Assembly: GCA_019916065.1 (NCBI GenBank)
Contig: CM034240.1
Location: 45,520,026-45,584,025 of the forward strand
DNA length: 64,000 bases
Source of the DNA: Vitellaria paradoxa
Lineage: Eukaryota; Streptophyta; Magnoliopsida; Ericales; Sapotaceae
Reading direction: 5' to 3'
Shown here: in pieces, positions 49,201-62,008 of the stretch
Position numbering within the stretch: position 1 is the stretch's first letter
Layout: every line of letters begins with the position of its first letter
Made by a program: the position numbers and the translations under genes
The notes under the pieces: generated by a model
The model's input: only the letters and a program-made list of their open reading frames with translations
Database searches by the model: none
What the model was told of the DNA's origin: nothing

Positions 49201-51405
49201 ATACCACCACGATAGCTTCGTAGTGGACTACTAAGAGAGAGCAATTATATTGGTGGACCATACCACCCCAACCTTCTTTGTACTCCTGGTAGAACCAATG
49301 CCTTTTCGCTTCACTTCGTGTTGCTTCGACAGTCACTGTCATTGTGTACCTTTTTTTTGGGGGGGGGGGCATCTTCTGTTCCTTATTGTAATGAAAATGA
49401 CCCACTTACTTCAACAGTGACTATAGGTCAAGAACACTGTTGTTGCCTAAGAAGCAGAGAAATGGGATATAGACACCGTTGTTGCACTTTGTAGCTTTCA
49501 TATTTTTCTTAGATCTCTCGCATCTAGTGAAGCATTTGAGCAAATTTTGGTACCATTTTTTGGCTTGGATCTTTGTCTCTTCTCTCGCCATTGTCTGTTG
49601 ATCAATTGGATTGTGTATCAGGTAGGTTGGCGAACGTTGTTCTTGCACATATTCCATTTCAATTTTTATTTGGTTTTGGGTTGTCAAGATGTTTTTAGTT
49701 TTCTAGTTGTAGTATGTTTGATTATTCAGTTTAAAGTCTCGAGCTTAAAGTCTCGAGCTTTAATAGGTCAATAATGTGTTGTCTGGATATGTAGTTTCCC
49801 AACTAACTAGCCTACTTAGTTTGAAGGTTTGTTGCCAAATTTGAGAATTTTTGTGTTGGTTTTTATTGTGCAGTCTAGATCCGTTGGTTTTGAATGGTCA
49901 CTTTTGTTAGCTTGTCTGTTCTCCTATTTGGTTTTGATGTAGATATGAGCAATTATTGGATGTATATGCTCTGCTTGAGTGTTTCAATTAGTGTTACTGT
50001 TATTAACATTTGGTTGGTTAGGCAAAAACACCCTTCAATTAGATGAATGTCAGGCATATTTGGAAAATGTTTCTTATTCTACATTTTTTTTTCTTGCTCG
50101 AGGTTGTTAGTAACAGAATTGAGATATTTGCGAGCCGATAGTGAATATTGCAATCACGTTGGCAAGCTGAGCTTGAGCTGAAGCAAGCTACTGCTCAGCT
50201 CAAGTACACACTTGTGCTTATAATAAGCTTGCAACCATAGCCATAACACCATAGCCTTGTAAATCCTTGGAATCGGTGTCCTAACCCTTTCAATTATTGC
50301 CAGACTTTTCTTACTGTTTGCCTTAAGTGTCTCATGAAACAATTCGTTTTTCCTTTACCTTGTCCTGGCTTTTCTGGGGCCTGGTGAGTAGTAATTAGAA
50401 AAATTTAATGAGGGAGCAGCATTTGATGAGATTACTTAACAATTATGTGCTCTATCACTTTGCCATATCTAGGTTTTTTGTTGCCGGTGCGAGAAAGAGG
50501 TTGAAATGCCCCCGATCAAATTCAATCATGGCATTATTATGCACCCTATGACAAGGTGGGTAGCCACCACCACCTCTTTCTCCAGCATCAGTTTCCTCCA
50601 AATCTGATACCCAGGCAGCCACACCTCCTCGTAGGATCACAGAATAGTCATACCCTGGTTCTCCATCTCATATATATGCACGCACAAACTTGGTTGGATG
50701 CGATGTATATGGGTATCCAGTGGGTGTTTTCAAGTTTTAACTCCTAAACCTAGGATATGGAATATACCCGTCCAAAAGTTGGGCATAGATACACATCACG
50801 ATTATTTAAATAATATATTGGCACAAGTTATTATTTAGGAATACGCATAAACGACTTAGAATTTAGAGGAAAATGAAAAGTAGATTCCTATCTCCCTTCC
50901 ATATGAAAAGCAAGAATTTTTTTTTTAATTTTTTTATCTGTCCTAGTTTAACTTAAAGAGGGCTTTTTTTTTTTTTTTGGCTGCTGAACATGTTCTATGC
51001 GTGCCCACGGTCCATGCTCTATTGTTGTTTCTACTTTACATCTGGAGATGTTAACAGTTCTAGGAACTGACACTCAAGATGCTACTGCACGGAATACTTC
51101 TATTGCAGCTTGATCTGGAATCAAAGCACGCAGCGGAAAGAGCGGCAGCGGTCACATCTGTCGAAGGAATCAACGATCCAATAATGGAGAAAGAGCTAGC
51201 ATCTCGCGACCCTATTACTCCTCCCGTCTCGCAACCAGACTTGAAAACTGATGAACAAGCCGCAGCACAAGCGCCCTCTCTCGATGGTTCTTCCAAGCTG
51301 CAGCAGGTGGTCACGGATCAGGAGAATAATAAATTCATGCTACCTGATCTAAATCTGCCCATTGAGGATTCCAACGCTGAAGCAGCAGACAGAATCATCA
51401 GCTGA
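43257..51405 (+). CDS. Uncharacterised plant protein with basic patch, coiled coil and C-terminal LPDLNLP (EAR-type) motif
   Basis: Five exons, all introns in phase 0: 43257-43595, 46819-46869, 47625-47687, 47784-47852 and 51109-51405, giving 272 residues. Exon 1 encodes an acidic start (ADEDWVEAAMKDD), the conserved-looking VVELLMRLPHA and PLEWSVRQRRSR, then a low-complexity Pro/Ser/Ala stretch. Exon 2 ends in the basic KRSRKKK (residues ~124-130, possible nuclear signal). Exons 3-4 encode a Leu/Glu/Lys-rich coiled coil (ELKEDEALLLKERRNL onwards, ~133-185). Exon 5 is disordered and ends with LPDLNLP (~252-258), a DLNxxP-type EAR repression motif. A nuclear co-repressor-recruiting role is inferred from these features only. 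By position it may correspond to Arabidopsis AT1G80610 (from memory). The start could also be the in-frame ATG five codons later. Confidence 0.8.
43596..46818 (+). other. Intron 1 of the EAR-motif gene (3.2 kb)
   Basis: Bounded by AAG-GTTTGT and GTGCAG. It contains two small elements: a GTTTGG-family MITE at 44411-44547 with TAA on both sides (GGCAGCGCTCGCTTGG to CTAAACACGC), and a foldback at about 45203-45370 (GGGCCCGTTTGG to CCAAACAACCCC). No additional coding exon recognised; exon 2 is only 51 bp. Confidence 0.6.
47853..51108 (+). other. Intron 4 of the EAR-motif gene (3.3 kb) with retroelement-like insert
   Basis: Bounded by AAG-GTTGAT and ATTGCAG. About 48290-49400 differs from the rest. 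It has an LTR-like stretch with a TATA box (ACTATAAAAG near 48867), a short transcript-like leader, and AACCACATAAATATCTGTA near 48976, which resembles the R/U5 part of plant copia-type LTRs. About 49117-49270 is a tandem repeat of ~64-bp units (GCAATCACATTGGTGG, ..., CCACCACGATA). No intact retroelement protein. Confidence 0.5.
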
Positions 51406-52947
51406 GACTGATCAAACACCTGCTGGTGAATTCGTTTTCCAGGTGAAAGTGAGACAATTATATGCCAGGGGGCATTTATACTTGTTAAAATAAGTGCGCG
51501 CTAACAACCTTGATGTAGGGGATGGATCATTGTAATTGTAGTTACAGAATAACATTACTACCTTTTACCACTTTCTCCAAACCTTTGGCGGAAGTATTTT
51601 TTAACTCAGGATGGTCCTGATGATTCTTTCGTCGCAGGTTTCTATCATTGTACCCTCCAAAATTCTTTGGGGCCAACCCTCAAAAACTTCTAGCACCCTC
51701 TTTGTAGGAATATCTACAGATAAAATTAGATGTATATTATTATGATATAATAGATGATCAGATGTTGGTTGCCTTTGATAGAGAACCACTTTAATATAAT
51801 TTGTTAGTTTTTTTTTTTTTTTTTAAATTGAACCGAGTTTTGCATTGAATTCGGATGGTTTATTACACAACTGCGAATGCTTTGTACAAGTACGTACTAT
51901 TCTGACTCTGGGTTTTGACCAGTTTAATAAGACCCAAAAAAAAAAAAAAAAAAAAAGGTGGGGGGAAAAAAGAGGAGTTATGGACCTGTGAATCACTCGT
52001 GAAGTCTGAGAGCTTTGATGTTCGAGTCGTCCGTGTGAATATCTTGGTGAGGATCTGGGCGAGGCTATGGCATTTGTGTTAACAAAGACTTGATTATTAT
52101 GCAAATGGGAAAGAACCATTTGAAGGTAGCATCTAAATTCTGAGGAGAGTGATGAGATTGATCAAGTCACCAATTGAGCCATTGTTTTTGACAAAATTCT
52201 TTTTTGGGGCTAGAAATTGAAGAGGCTTGTGTTAATAAATTGAACTAGCAAGTACTTGGCAACATCTTACAAATTGGGTTAATTAATTTACCTTTTGTGA
52301 TTTAAACCAAAAAATACATGATTTTTTTTTTCTAACTTACGAAGTGTTTGGGAAATAAAATTTCATAAAAGCTCGTAAATTTTTATGAACGTTAAAAAAA
52401 ATTAACTATTTTTGTTTTTTGGGTGTATTTTTTAACTTTTACTAATTTTTTTATTTTAAATTCTAACACAACAGATAGAACGGATTGTTTAACCCTATTT
52501 CGATGAATCATGTTAGCCCAAAATTTATTTTAACACATCAGGATCATTTAATTATATTCTGATGAATCCTATCGGTTCAAAATTTTATTTTAACACATCA
52601 AAAATCGCTAAAACAAACCATTCAAACCCATCCAACGAATAATGATAGCAAACTTTAACTTATCTTGCAAATGTCAAAACATAATGACGCATTATACTTT
52701 CTTTTTTTAACTTTTTTTATCTTTTATACAAATAATCAAAACCCAAAAAAACTGAACAAATCCTCAAGGAGAGGCTGATCCGGCGGAAATGTACCGCGTG
52801 GCAATATGTATTACACCCACATACCTAAATGACAGTGCATCTAAGCAATGCCATCATAAATAAGAGAGACCCAACTGACTTTTAAATTACTACCCTGGAG
52901 ATCTTCAAAGACGTCAATGGCATTTCAGTAGAAGCAGCACAGTAATA

Positions 52948-52989
<42 letters not shown>

Positions 52990-53560
52990 GTGCATCAAAT
53001 CGCAATCGATAGCCGTGTCTGGCACCCTCCCAGTGCCCATTAGTCAAGTACTGACTCAAACAAAGCATCTTAAATACACTTCTCTCTCTCTTCGCCCGCT
53101 GGAAAAACTCTACAATCTGAGATGGATCTTCAAGGCCACCCGCCTTTCATGGGTGCCTTTTCAAAAGCCCTTCAACTTCAAAAAAAGCTGTCTGACGTCT
53201 GCAATGTTCATAACACCCCCCCTTTTTAAGTGTTTACTTTTGTACTTCAAATAGTACCTCTTTTGAACTTCAAACTCCCTTTCTCATCATCGTCATCATC
53301 TACCTCCATCAAATAAAATATTACAGAGACCCCACCAAAATAAAAATAAATAAATAAATAAACAGATTTGAGTTGCAGGGTTTCTTTACCATGGAAAATT
53401 CCACTGTACTACGCATAGAGAGAGAGAGAGAAAGAGAGAGAACAATCAAGATTTACTACAGAACTGTCAGTTTTTATACCTAAGTACAACCACAAAACCT
53501 CCTGCTGCTTCCATGCATGCTCATGGACTACTGATAATAAGTTCACCGCTCCAAAAGTTA

Positions 53561-53597
<37 letters not shown>

Positions 53598-53622
53598 AGA
53601 GAAAGAGAAAGTGATTATCTAG
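51406..53622. other. Intergenic region between the EAR-motif gene and the ERF gene
   Basis: It holds the 3' UTR of the plus-strand gene (from 51406) and of the minus-strand ERF (up to 53622); the two genes are convergent. There is an A20+ run at about 51938-51957 and a (TC)n microsatellite at 52951-52987. The segment 53010-53390 is less AT-rich but has no recognisable coding feature. (GA)n and (TA)n runs lie at about 53415-53440 and 53570-53596. Confidence 0.5.
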
Positions 53623-54534
53623 CTAGGTAGTAGTAGACAAAAGAGCCATAGACGAACTGTTGACTCCATTACAGAAACTACCACCGAGCTTCAAGTCAAG
53701 TTCAACATGATGAACGCTTCCTTTGCTTTCATAAATATTATTATTATTGGGAGTACCAGAACTGAACAGATGCTCAACAGAGGTCACCACCGAACATTTT
53801 CTGCTATTTTGAGCCGTGGTCTTACTACGCCCCGTCGCCGTCGTCTTCTTTTTCTTCTTTGCCTCCGATGAAGACGACGACGACGAAGACGCTGGCGAGA
53901 GGGGCAGCACCGAAGGAATTGAGAAGTTGGTTCGGGCTTTCGAACCTCTCAGCCGCCTCGCCGCCGCGTCGTAAGCACGCGCCGCCTCCTCCGCCGTGTC
54001 GAACGTACCGAGCCAGTGCCGACACCTCCCTATCCGGTCCCTTATCTCCGCCGACCACCTACCCCACGGCCTCTTCCTTACTCCCCTGTAACTCTTTTGC
54101 ACCGGAACACCGCTTCCGGCCCCGCTCGTTTTCTCCGCCGCCACCTCCGGCCGCGGACCATCCTCGGACCTCTGCATGGCTGTAAAACCGCCAGATTTTT
54201 CACGTTCGTCGACGTAATGACAACTCTTCTTAGCCTCATCATTCCCAAAGAGGACGTGCTGGCCAACGACAGCCGCAATTCCTTCAAGCACCGGCGGACT
54301 CTCACTCTCAGCTTCATTACCGTCGGCAACCAAAGAAGCCCACAATACGTCGGCGAAAATGGGATCAACGGCTGGTGGGTCCGCCGGTTTCTGGGTCAAA
54401 ACCGGAGAGAATAACAGAGAAGAACCGGAAAGTTGAGGCCCACAAAAGAACCAAGGCAATTCTTCAGTTGGGTTGAATCGAAAAAGCTCAGGCTGTGGCA
54501 AGAGCGGAACGCTTTGTAACACTTGGTTCTCCAT
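53623..54534 (-). CDS. AP2/ERF-domain transcription factor with C-terminal EAR motif (ERF084-like)
   Basis: Single-exon gene of 303 residues. The AP2/ERF DNA-binding domain spans ~148-205, with [18 protein letters not shown], then [32 protein letters not shown]. The Ala and Asp at the positions typical of the ERF subfamily are present, implying GCC-box-type binding. The N-terminus has aromatic/acidic patches (LPWFF, DVLWASL). After the domain come Ser8 and Lys5 tracts (nuclear-signal-like). Near the end is VELDLKLGG (~277-285), an LxLxL EAR repression motif. The domain wording and the EAR motif fit ERF group VIII-b (ERF084/LEP/PUCHI relatives), and the neighbourhood suggests ERF084. Assignment to the exact orthologue is an inference. 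The start is the first ATG, about 80 bp below a TATA box. Confidence 0.93.
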   Translation of the reverse strand: MENQVLQSVPLLPQPELFRFNPTEELPWFFCGPQLSGSSLLFSPVLTQKPADPPAVDPIFADVLWASLVADGNEAESESPPVLEGIAAVVGQHVLFGNDEAKKSCHYVDEREKSGGFTAMQRSEDGPRPEVAAEKTSGAGSGVPVQKSYRGVRKRPWGRWSAEIRDRIGRCRHWLGTFDTAEEAARAYDAAARRLRGSKARTNFSIPSVLPLSPASSSSSSSSEAKKKKKTTATGRSKTTAQNSRKCSVVTSVEHLFSSGTPNNNNIYESKGSVHHVELDLKLGGSFCNGVNSSSMALLSTTT

Positions 54535-54611
54535 TGCGACTCTGCTCTTCCGCGTGTAGGGATATATGTGTATATATTTTCATTGAACGTGATGAACTAG
54601 GAGACCCACAA

Positions 54612-54619
54612 CTTATATA
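54612..54619 (-). promoter_or_regulatory. Candidate TATA box of the ERF gene
   Basis: TATATAAG on the minus strand, 78 bp upstream of the ATG, a normal position for a short 5' leader. Confidence 0.5.
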
Positions 54620-56708
54620 CCCAGAGAAATTAGTAATTTAATCAGTTAAATTAATAATATATGCAATTTTTATTTGAATTTTTAAAATAAGAAAATAGAT
54701 TTCATTGATAATTTAAGATATTCCTGTCAAAATCGATGGGACTGCAATCTCCCATATATATATTTACATTACATTGCCTTGCAGCTCGCAGGAGGGATAT
54801 GCGCTTCGTTAAATGTCAAAAATAACCCTTAGCATATTAATTTGGATAAATTATATTTACTTTTCTTTAATATTTAATATTTAGGTAAATACGCTAAATA
54901 CATGTAATATTTAAAAGTAGTTTTTACCTTTTTTATTTAAAAATATTGTTAACATTGATTTCATTTTAATAAGATCAACCATTAAAACTTAACAAATAAA
55001 TGTTAAAATAAGTAAAATCTTAGTTTTTTTTTTATTTTATCTTTCATTCATATTTTTTCTAATTAATAAGCGAAAATAAGCAAAAATACAAGAAATTTTA
55101 AGAAATTTTGTAAAGAACTTTGATGAAATGTGCGAGTGAGAAAAGTAAAATAAGAAAAATACTTAAAATTTTGATTATTTTAATATTTTTTATTAAGTTT
55201 TAGTGACTTATTTTATTGGAAATAATCATTGTTAACCACATTTCAAAAGAGATAAGTGTAATTTTTAAATATTGTAAGTATTAAATATAATTATTTAAAT
55301 GTTAAAGGAAAGAAGGCGTAACTTACCTTATTAATTTGTGTTAATTAGAAGACAATTGATGTCTTTTGGGGGGGGGGGGTAAATCATGGGCAATTTAGGT
55401 ACCCAGAAAATGAAGGGGGTTTGATAGGGTTTGCATGATCTCGAGGATGTGATGGAATGATAGCCGTTGGATTGCGTGACTTGTTGGGGGCGTCACACTG
55501 GCGTCAAAGAGAAAAGATTGTTTTGACTGCCAAAGAAAAGAAGCCCATGGATAGCTTTAAAGCAAATTGATTGCATGCTTTTGTACAGAGAGAAAGTTGG
55601 GGTAGTGGTGAGGTGCAGGGGAGCGACCGTGGGCTGCAGACGATGAACCGGCATGTAAGTGGAGGGTGCTTTGATCTACTGACATTGCGGGTGGATCAGT
55701 GGCGTGCATGGGCACATGAAAGGTTGTGATCACATCAGTCACCGTAAAATGTTAAACACGTTTACTTACGTGGTCCCACTTGTAGAGATAAAAACTGGAC
55801 TTGAACAGTGATGATATATGATCATCACCGTCTGATCTTTTGGGTGCTATAAAAGGGTTGTTTAGAGCAAAATTTGTACGGATAAATGTTATGGAACTAA
55901 AATTTTTAATAATAAAATTTAAACAGGATTATATAATTTTTTGTGAATTAATAATGAAAAATTCATTAAAATAATATTTTAATTTTTTTATTCAATGTAG
56001 ATACCTTCTTATAGAAATTCATTTAATTTTTTATTCAATATAAAATATTTCAGAACACTTATTTACAATTTTTCTTCTACTAGATACAAAATTTCTTATT
56101 AAAACTTTTGTATTAAAGATTTAATGAAATATTAAATTTTGTTAATAATATTAGTAATTCATTTAATGTTTCTATTATTGATATGGTGTAAATCGATTGG
56201 AAAGCAACTACTATATATAGAATTAGTTTAGAATTAATAGTTGTTAAATATTTTTTTTGAACGGTAAATAGTTCTTAATATATCAATTCTGTAGGTGACT
56301 TTTAGAATATAAATGATAAAAAATATATATAAAATCAGTGAAACTAAAATAAAATAGAATTCATCTCAAATAGTTATTTAATTAAAGAATATTAGACATT
56401 TCTACAAGTTATTATTCCGATAAACGAGGATAATTATTAAAATTATTTGAGTTTGATATAAATATTAAGATTATTTTATTATTATTCTGTTTATAATGGT
56501 AAAAAAATCTAAAAAATATGAAAAATACTAAAAATTTTTAAAAGTTATTCACTTTATATCTCATTACACGAATTAAAATTTATAACTCATCTCATTTATC
56601 TCATTTTTTATCATTCCAAACGCACTCGATATTAGGAGGAGAAAAAATTTAAAATAACTAAACGTATAATTTTTCTTATTTCTTTTGCTATTATTGGTGA
56701 CTGATTAA

Positions 56709-56739
<31 letters not shown>

Positions 56740-57185
56740 GTATAATAAAAATAACAAATGTTTTTTAAAAAAAAAAAAGAAAAATACAAATAAAAAAGTA
56801 GCCCACAAAGTTCCACTTTTGCGTTGATTGGCATTGTTGCCTTATGTTGGGGGCAATGTTCAAGGTGGCATTGGAAGTGGCCAAACAGGTAAAAAAAAAA
56901 TAGAGATAAATAAAGAAACATTCGGGTAGGAACAAAAGAGAATGTCGGTCTATAACTCTCTAAACACTCACTGCAAAATATATATATTTCCGGAGATAGA
57001 GACAGATAAATATTAGAGTTTCCCAAGAGTGTGCATTGCCATGGAGCACGCGAGCTGCTATGGTTTTCTACACAACTCTTCGGACTGAGAGACCCTTTCT
57101 AGTAACAGGGTCGGCATAGATATATACAAAGAGGGAGGGAGGGAGGGAGAGATGGACCATATATTTACTTTGGGATTTGGAAAAG

Positions 57186-57219
<34 letters not shown>

Positions 57220-59033
57220 GGGGGGAGATAGAGAGAGAGAGAGAGAGGAAGAGGTGGAGAAATTCCCAAAAAGAAACAAACGAAGACAAAGAAAGTATGC
57301 TATTATGATATCTTTATGATCTCTCTGTACTCTCTTGCGTGTATGTATCTGTCAGTGGGAACTCTCTCTCACTGTTTGTTTGCAAAGTTTCATGGTCCAT
57401 GGGAAACGTAAAGTTCCCTGATATACTCCAACTTTTTTATTTTATTTTTTCTTTTGTATTTTTGCATTTTCATAACAATAAAGTTATTAAACTAATTTTT
57501 AATTATCCTAATTGTTATAAATTTAAAAATTTTATAAAAAAACTAAAGTTTTCTAAAAATATTTAATTTTTTTTATCTCATTTCACAAATTAAAAGACTA
57601 TAACTTTTATTTATTTTTATTAATTTTATGCCACTTCAAATACACTCAAATTCAAAAAATTAACTTATCCAAATATAAATTCTTTTAAAAATTAAAAATT
57701 TAACTTATCCAAATATCGTATAATAAACGAGAGGAATCCAAACATAAAAATTAGCCTTGTTTAGTAAATGAATTAAGTTTAAATATTATTGTTTTACTCG
57801 ACTTGTTTACTATTTATAAAATTAAATAATATACTTTTAAAATAAAATAAAATAACATTTTATTTTGTTTTTATCCATGTCACAATGCATTTTACAATTT
57901 ACAAACTACATTACTTTCTATTTAGTATTTAGTTGAATCATTCCTAAATTAATAATTATTCTTTGAATTATCATTTTTCAGGATATAAAATTTATATTTG
58001 AATTGTTATATGACTCAATTCAACAAATTTAAAATTTATTGACAACAATCCATTGATTTATTGAAATATTAAAAATAATGCATTATAAACTATATCTATT
58101 TTTTTTTACATTGGATTGAATATATGAAAAATTTACATCTAAATAACATTATAAATAAATTTTATTGTTCATAAAAAAACGCAAATTTGACTAAACTTAT
58201 TCATTTAGTAAATAAGATGAGCTTGAATACTAAATTTTAATTCGTTTATAAAATGAAAGAGTTTTAATTAAGTGTAACTCAACTTGGTTCATTTGTACTC
58301 CCATTTAAGCTTAATTTCCAGTGTCCTCCATGTAAATCCATTTATCTAAAAAAAAAAGCTTAAACTATATTTTAAATAAAAATAATTTAAAAATTACAAA
58401 AATATTAGTATTAAAATAAATATTTTTTAAAAAATTGATATAAAAACTTAATTTTTATAAGAAAATACAAATAAAATAGCATATAAATATATTAAAAATA
58501 TAATTTTTTTAAAAATTTCACGCCGGACTGGGCTTGAGCTTACTAATTTAATCTCAAATCCAAAAAAAAAAAAATAAATAAATAAAAATGACAAAGCCAA
58601 GTAGCTCTAAATGTAAAATTTCCACCACTAGGGAGGAGAGGAATTGGGCTGGGAATTTGCCTTTTCGACCAGGGTAAAACAAGAATATTACGAGTATTGA
58701 CCCACACAGATAAACAACTAAAATTAAATAGCAATAACTTAAGTAACTGTAACCCCTCAAATGCCACTCATATTCGCACAAATTATATTTCACGTGCGAC
58801 CATGCAGATCTCAACCGTTAGTGCAAGTATAAACCCCACCAGATAAACGGCTGAGATTCCATAATCACGACCAATATGCGCGGCGCCCTCTAAAATAATT
58901 GCATACTAACCCACCCAGGTTTATCTGGCTAAATAGCAATGTTTTACTGGAAAAATAATACATTGTTAATATTTGAGTCACAAGCACTTGCACAAGTTCT
59001 TGCTAGGAACGGTACACTGAAATTTCCCTCATC
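54620..59033. other. AT-rich intergenic region with microsatellites
   Basis: No gene recognised. About 55400-55860 is GC-richer and ends in CTATAAAAGGG (about 55848) preceded by a TACGTGG-type ACGT element, promoter-like but without an open frame after it. A reverse-oriented GTTTGG-family MITE lies at about 56500-56630 (ending CATTCCAAACGCACTC). (TA)n occurs at about 56716-56740 and 57188-57219, (GGGA)n at about 57132-57150 and (GA)n at about 57228-57246. The rest is plain AT-rich sequence. Confidence 0.5.
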
Positions 59034-60223
59034 CTAGTTGGAATTACTGCTCTTATCAAGTACTACAGGAAAACAAACAAGCAAAACCTCAGTGAGCTCG
59101 GAAACAATCAGTGGTGGCACCAGCCTGACGACATTTCCTTTCCCTCCAGTTAATATCACAAGACCAGAATTACAGACAAGCATCCACCAGCGGTGAAGCA
59201 GGCACATCCAGCTTTATTCCAATAATAAGCCCCAGCCGTCGCACTTCCTTCGCATGTGAGTTCTCTCCCAGCTTCTGAGTCGACATTTCTTTGAAGCACT
59301 TGCCTTTCTTGGCGACACCGGCCAAGAACTCGGGCTTCGAGATCTGATCCAGAACAGCAATGGCCGCGTTGCAAACAAGGGGTGGACTGGCAAAGGTGCT
59401 TCCGTGGTCTCCGTAATCTATGGCGGCCGCAACTCTTTCAGTTAGGAATATGGCTCCAATGGGTAGACCTCCAGCAAGAGGCTTGGCGAGTGTCATTATA
59501 TCTGGGAATATACACCATAGCTTTCATGTGCCCAGAGATGACCAGTTCTCCCTAAGCCACATTGAAACTATGAACATCAGACAACAACGTCCACTGCGGA
59601 AATAATGATAGAGCCCGTTTCAAAACATGAGTTCAAAGTTGTCGGTGATAAACGATTATATCAGAAAGTATTAAACAAATATAATAAAACCAATACAAAT
59701 TAGAGCGTTCGTTGCAAAGATATGCCATTTAATTTCTTGAATATCGTATCATAAACCTCAAGGCTTAGTCAATCAATTACTGACAAGAATTACGATCACA
59801 ATCACAAAAAAGGGGATAAACAGAACTCGGGTAGGTATCGAGCTCTATCTACCACATTTTCAAAATCAGTTCCCAGAGTCAGATTGACGCATTCACCATC
59901 GCTATGCCAGAAAGCAACTAAAAGGAAGACATAAATCTATACCAATGTGTGCTACGATAGTCACGAGGAATGCGTCAGTGTGCATGTTGTTGGACTACAA
60001 TGGACATTGATCCTACAAGCATGTCCAACAACAGAATCACTAGAAGAATACTGACAAATTTACTTGTCACATATTACAAAATAAGCAAATGGGGACTTAT
60101 ACTATGATATCATCAACTCAGTTTTTCCTTGCCTTCTTGGCTCTGAATGTCAACTTTAAGTTTTAATATATTGCTTTGAGAACAAAGTCCCAAGGTTGCT
60201 AACCAATGCACTTGAAAAATTAA

Positions 60224-60560
60224 GGTGGCATTTAGTTTACTTTTCTATTTTCTACCTTTTTGTTTTTGTTTTATGTGTTAAAAATCTCAAAACGAGAAAA
60301 TAGAAAATAATTTATTTTCCTTGTTTTGAGGTTTTCCTTATTTTTTGTTAAAAACTCTTAAAACAACTTTTTATCATTTTTTATTTTATGTGTAAACTCA
60401 TTTTCAGTTTTCAAAAATAGATTTTGAAAATAAAAGTAACCAAATGAATTTTGAGCTGTTTTCCTTATTTTCAAAAGTATAAAATAAAAAATGAGCTCAA
60501 AATGGAAAATGAAAAACAAAAATAGAAAACAGAAAATAGAAAAACAAACCAAATGACCTC
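60224..60560. mobile_element. Harbinger MITE H1, copy 4, in an intron of the aminotransferase pseudogene
   Basis: Starts GGTGGCATTTAGTTTAC, ends AACCAAATGACCTC, TAA at 60221-60223 and 60561-60563. It lies in the 1.25-kb intron between exons 3 and 4. It has no coding capacity. Confidence 0.8.
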
Positions 60561-61278
60561 TAAGTTTAACGTGATCTTGTTAGGTCTCCCTTAAGAATAA
60601 TTGCATTGTAACAAAGCTCACAACTCATATCCCTGAAGAAATTGTATTGCCAGTATGCTTCCTAGAAAATCCTCCACAAGGATGAGTTAAGAGTATCACT
60701 CTAATCATTGAAAAACTTGCCTGAGGAAGCAACAATGCCATCAACTAGCAATTAACTAGCAATTTTGTCACCTACAATTTCAATACACTTATAATACTAT
60801 TTCAAAGATAGCTTCTTACCTCATCAAAAACCAGGAGGGAGCTAGCATTATCGCAAGAAATACAAAGGGATAGTAAGAACTCCTTGATAGCACTGTATAT
60901 GCCTCCTTCACCTTGAATAGGTTCCACAAATACTGCAACAATCTTGCCAGTCTCAATCAGTTCTTTAGCAGCTTCAGCATACTCTAAGAAAGTAACTCCA
61001 GGCATGACAGCTTCAAAAGGCGTTCTGTATTGCTCTCTGCTGGTTGAAGCAAGAGCACCCATGGTCCTCCCATGGAAGCTTTTACTAAAAGCAATGAACT
61101 CTGTTGGGGGCTGTTTCACATTAGGCTGAGAAAACCTTTGGATTTTTTTTTTTTTTTGAAACTACCTTCGAAATTTTCTTGAAAACTTAATAGAAGCTTC
61201 ATTTGCTTCTGTTCCATTGTTTGAGGAAATTACGCGATCAGCAAAAGAACAAGAAACTAATCGTTTTGCGAGCTCCAC

Positions 61279-62008
61279 CTGCAAAACAATAAACCATTTA
61301 CTTCTCAAATTAATGATATCAAACCAAGAGCAAACATCCATTATAAAAAATATATTTAAAAAAAAAAGGAAAAGAAAGAAAGAAAGAAAGAAAAGAGGGT
61401 GTCATGATCCAATATTAAAATGCCACATTACAACAGGGCTATCAGGGTATGTATTTGAGAATTTATAGCTTCTCTTAACATGGAGCCACATGTTTGAGGT
61501 AAAAAAGATAGACCTTAGAACACTTCTTTTTTTTTTTTAAATTATTGTTATCATTATTAAAATTTGATCCTTGGTTCCAACTAGAGAAAAATCAATAGCT
61601 TGGGTGTACTGGGTACTTTTGCCACCAACTGTATGGAAGCTTCCGTGTCACATGGGTGGACGGTTTTCCTCCTCCAAACCCAGTATTTAGTTGGGCTAGA
61701 GCATCTCGTCATTCTCATTTCAAGTATTTTAACTACGTATCATTAGGTCAATGGAAATTCATCTTGTGTGATCCAAAAATGATAGGATTAATTATTCTGC
61801 AGCTATCCGTTATTGGATGATAAGTGAATGTCGTCAATCAATTTTTTATTTTTTTGAACCTCTTTTTTGATTTATTATATTCAACAAAGCACTAAAAATT
61901 CTCAAAGTTCATCCACATCTAATGCAAACATATTGACATACACAATGAACAATCAAAATAAGAACCACATAAGGAGGAACAAATCCAAATTCAAGAAAAA
62001 TTTCTCAC
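61279..62008 (-). other. Intron 1 of the aminotransferase pseudogene
   Basis: Bounded by CAG-GTGAGA and TTTTGCAG, in phase with both exons. It contains a short (GAAA)n run near 61372-61393 and nothing else recognised. Confidence 0.6.

Noticed and set aside
50455..50750. Extra exon of the EAR-motif gene (His/Pro-rich frame)
   Set aside because: All five accepted exons already join in phase 0; this frame has stops nearby and no clear in-phase splice pair.
53859..54414. Arg/Pro-rich frames opposite the ERF gene
   Set aside because: Antisense shadows of the GC-rich AP2 coding region.
56802..56882. MicroRNA-like hairpin
   Set aside because: A short imperfect stem (CCACTTTTGC...GGAAGTGG) exists, but pairing is patchy and no known mature miRNA sequence is recognisable.
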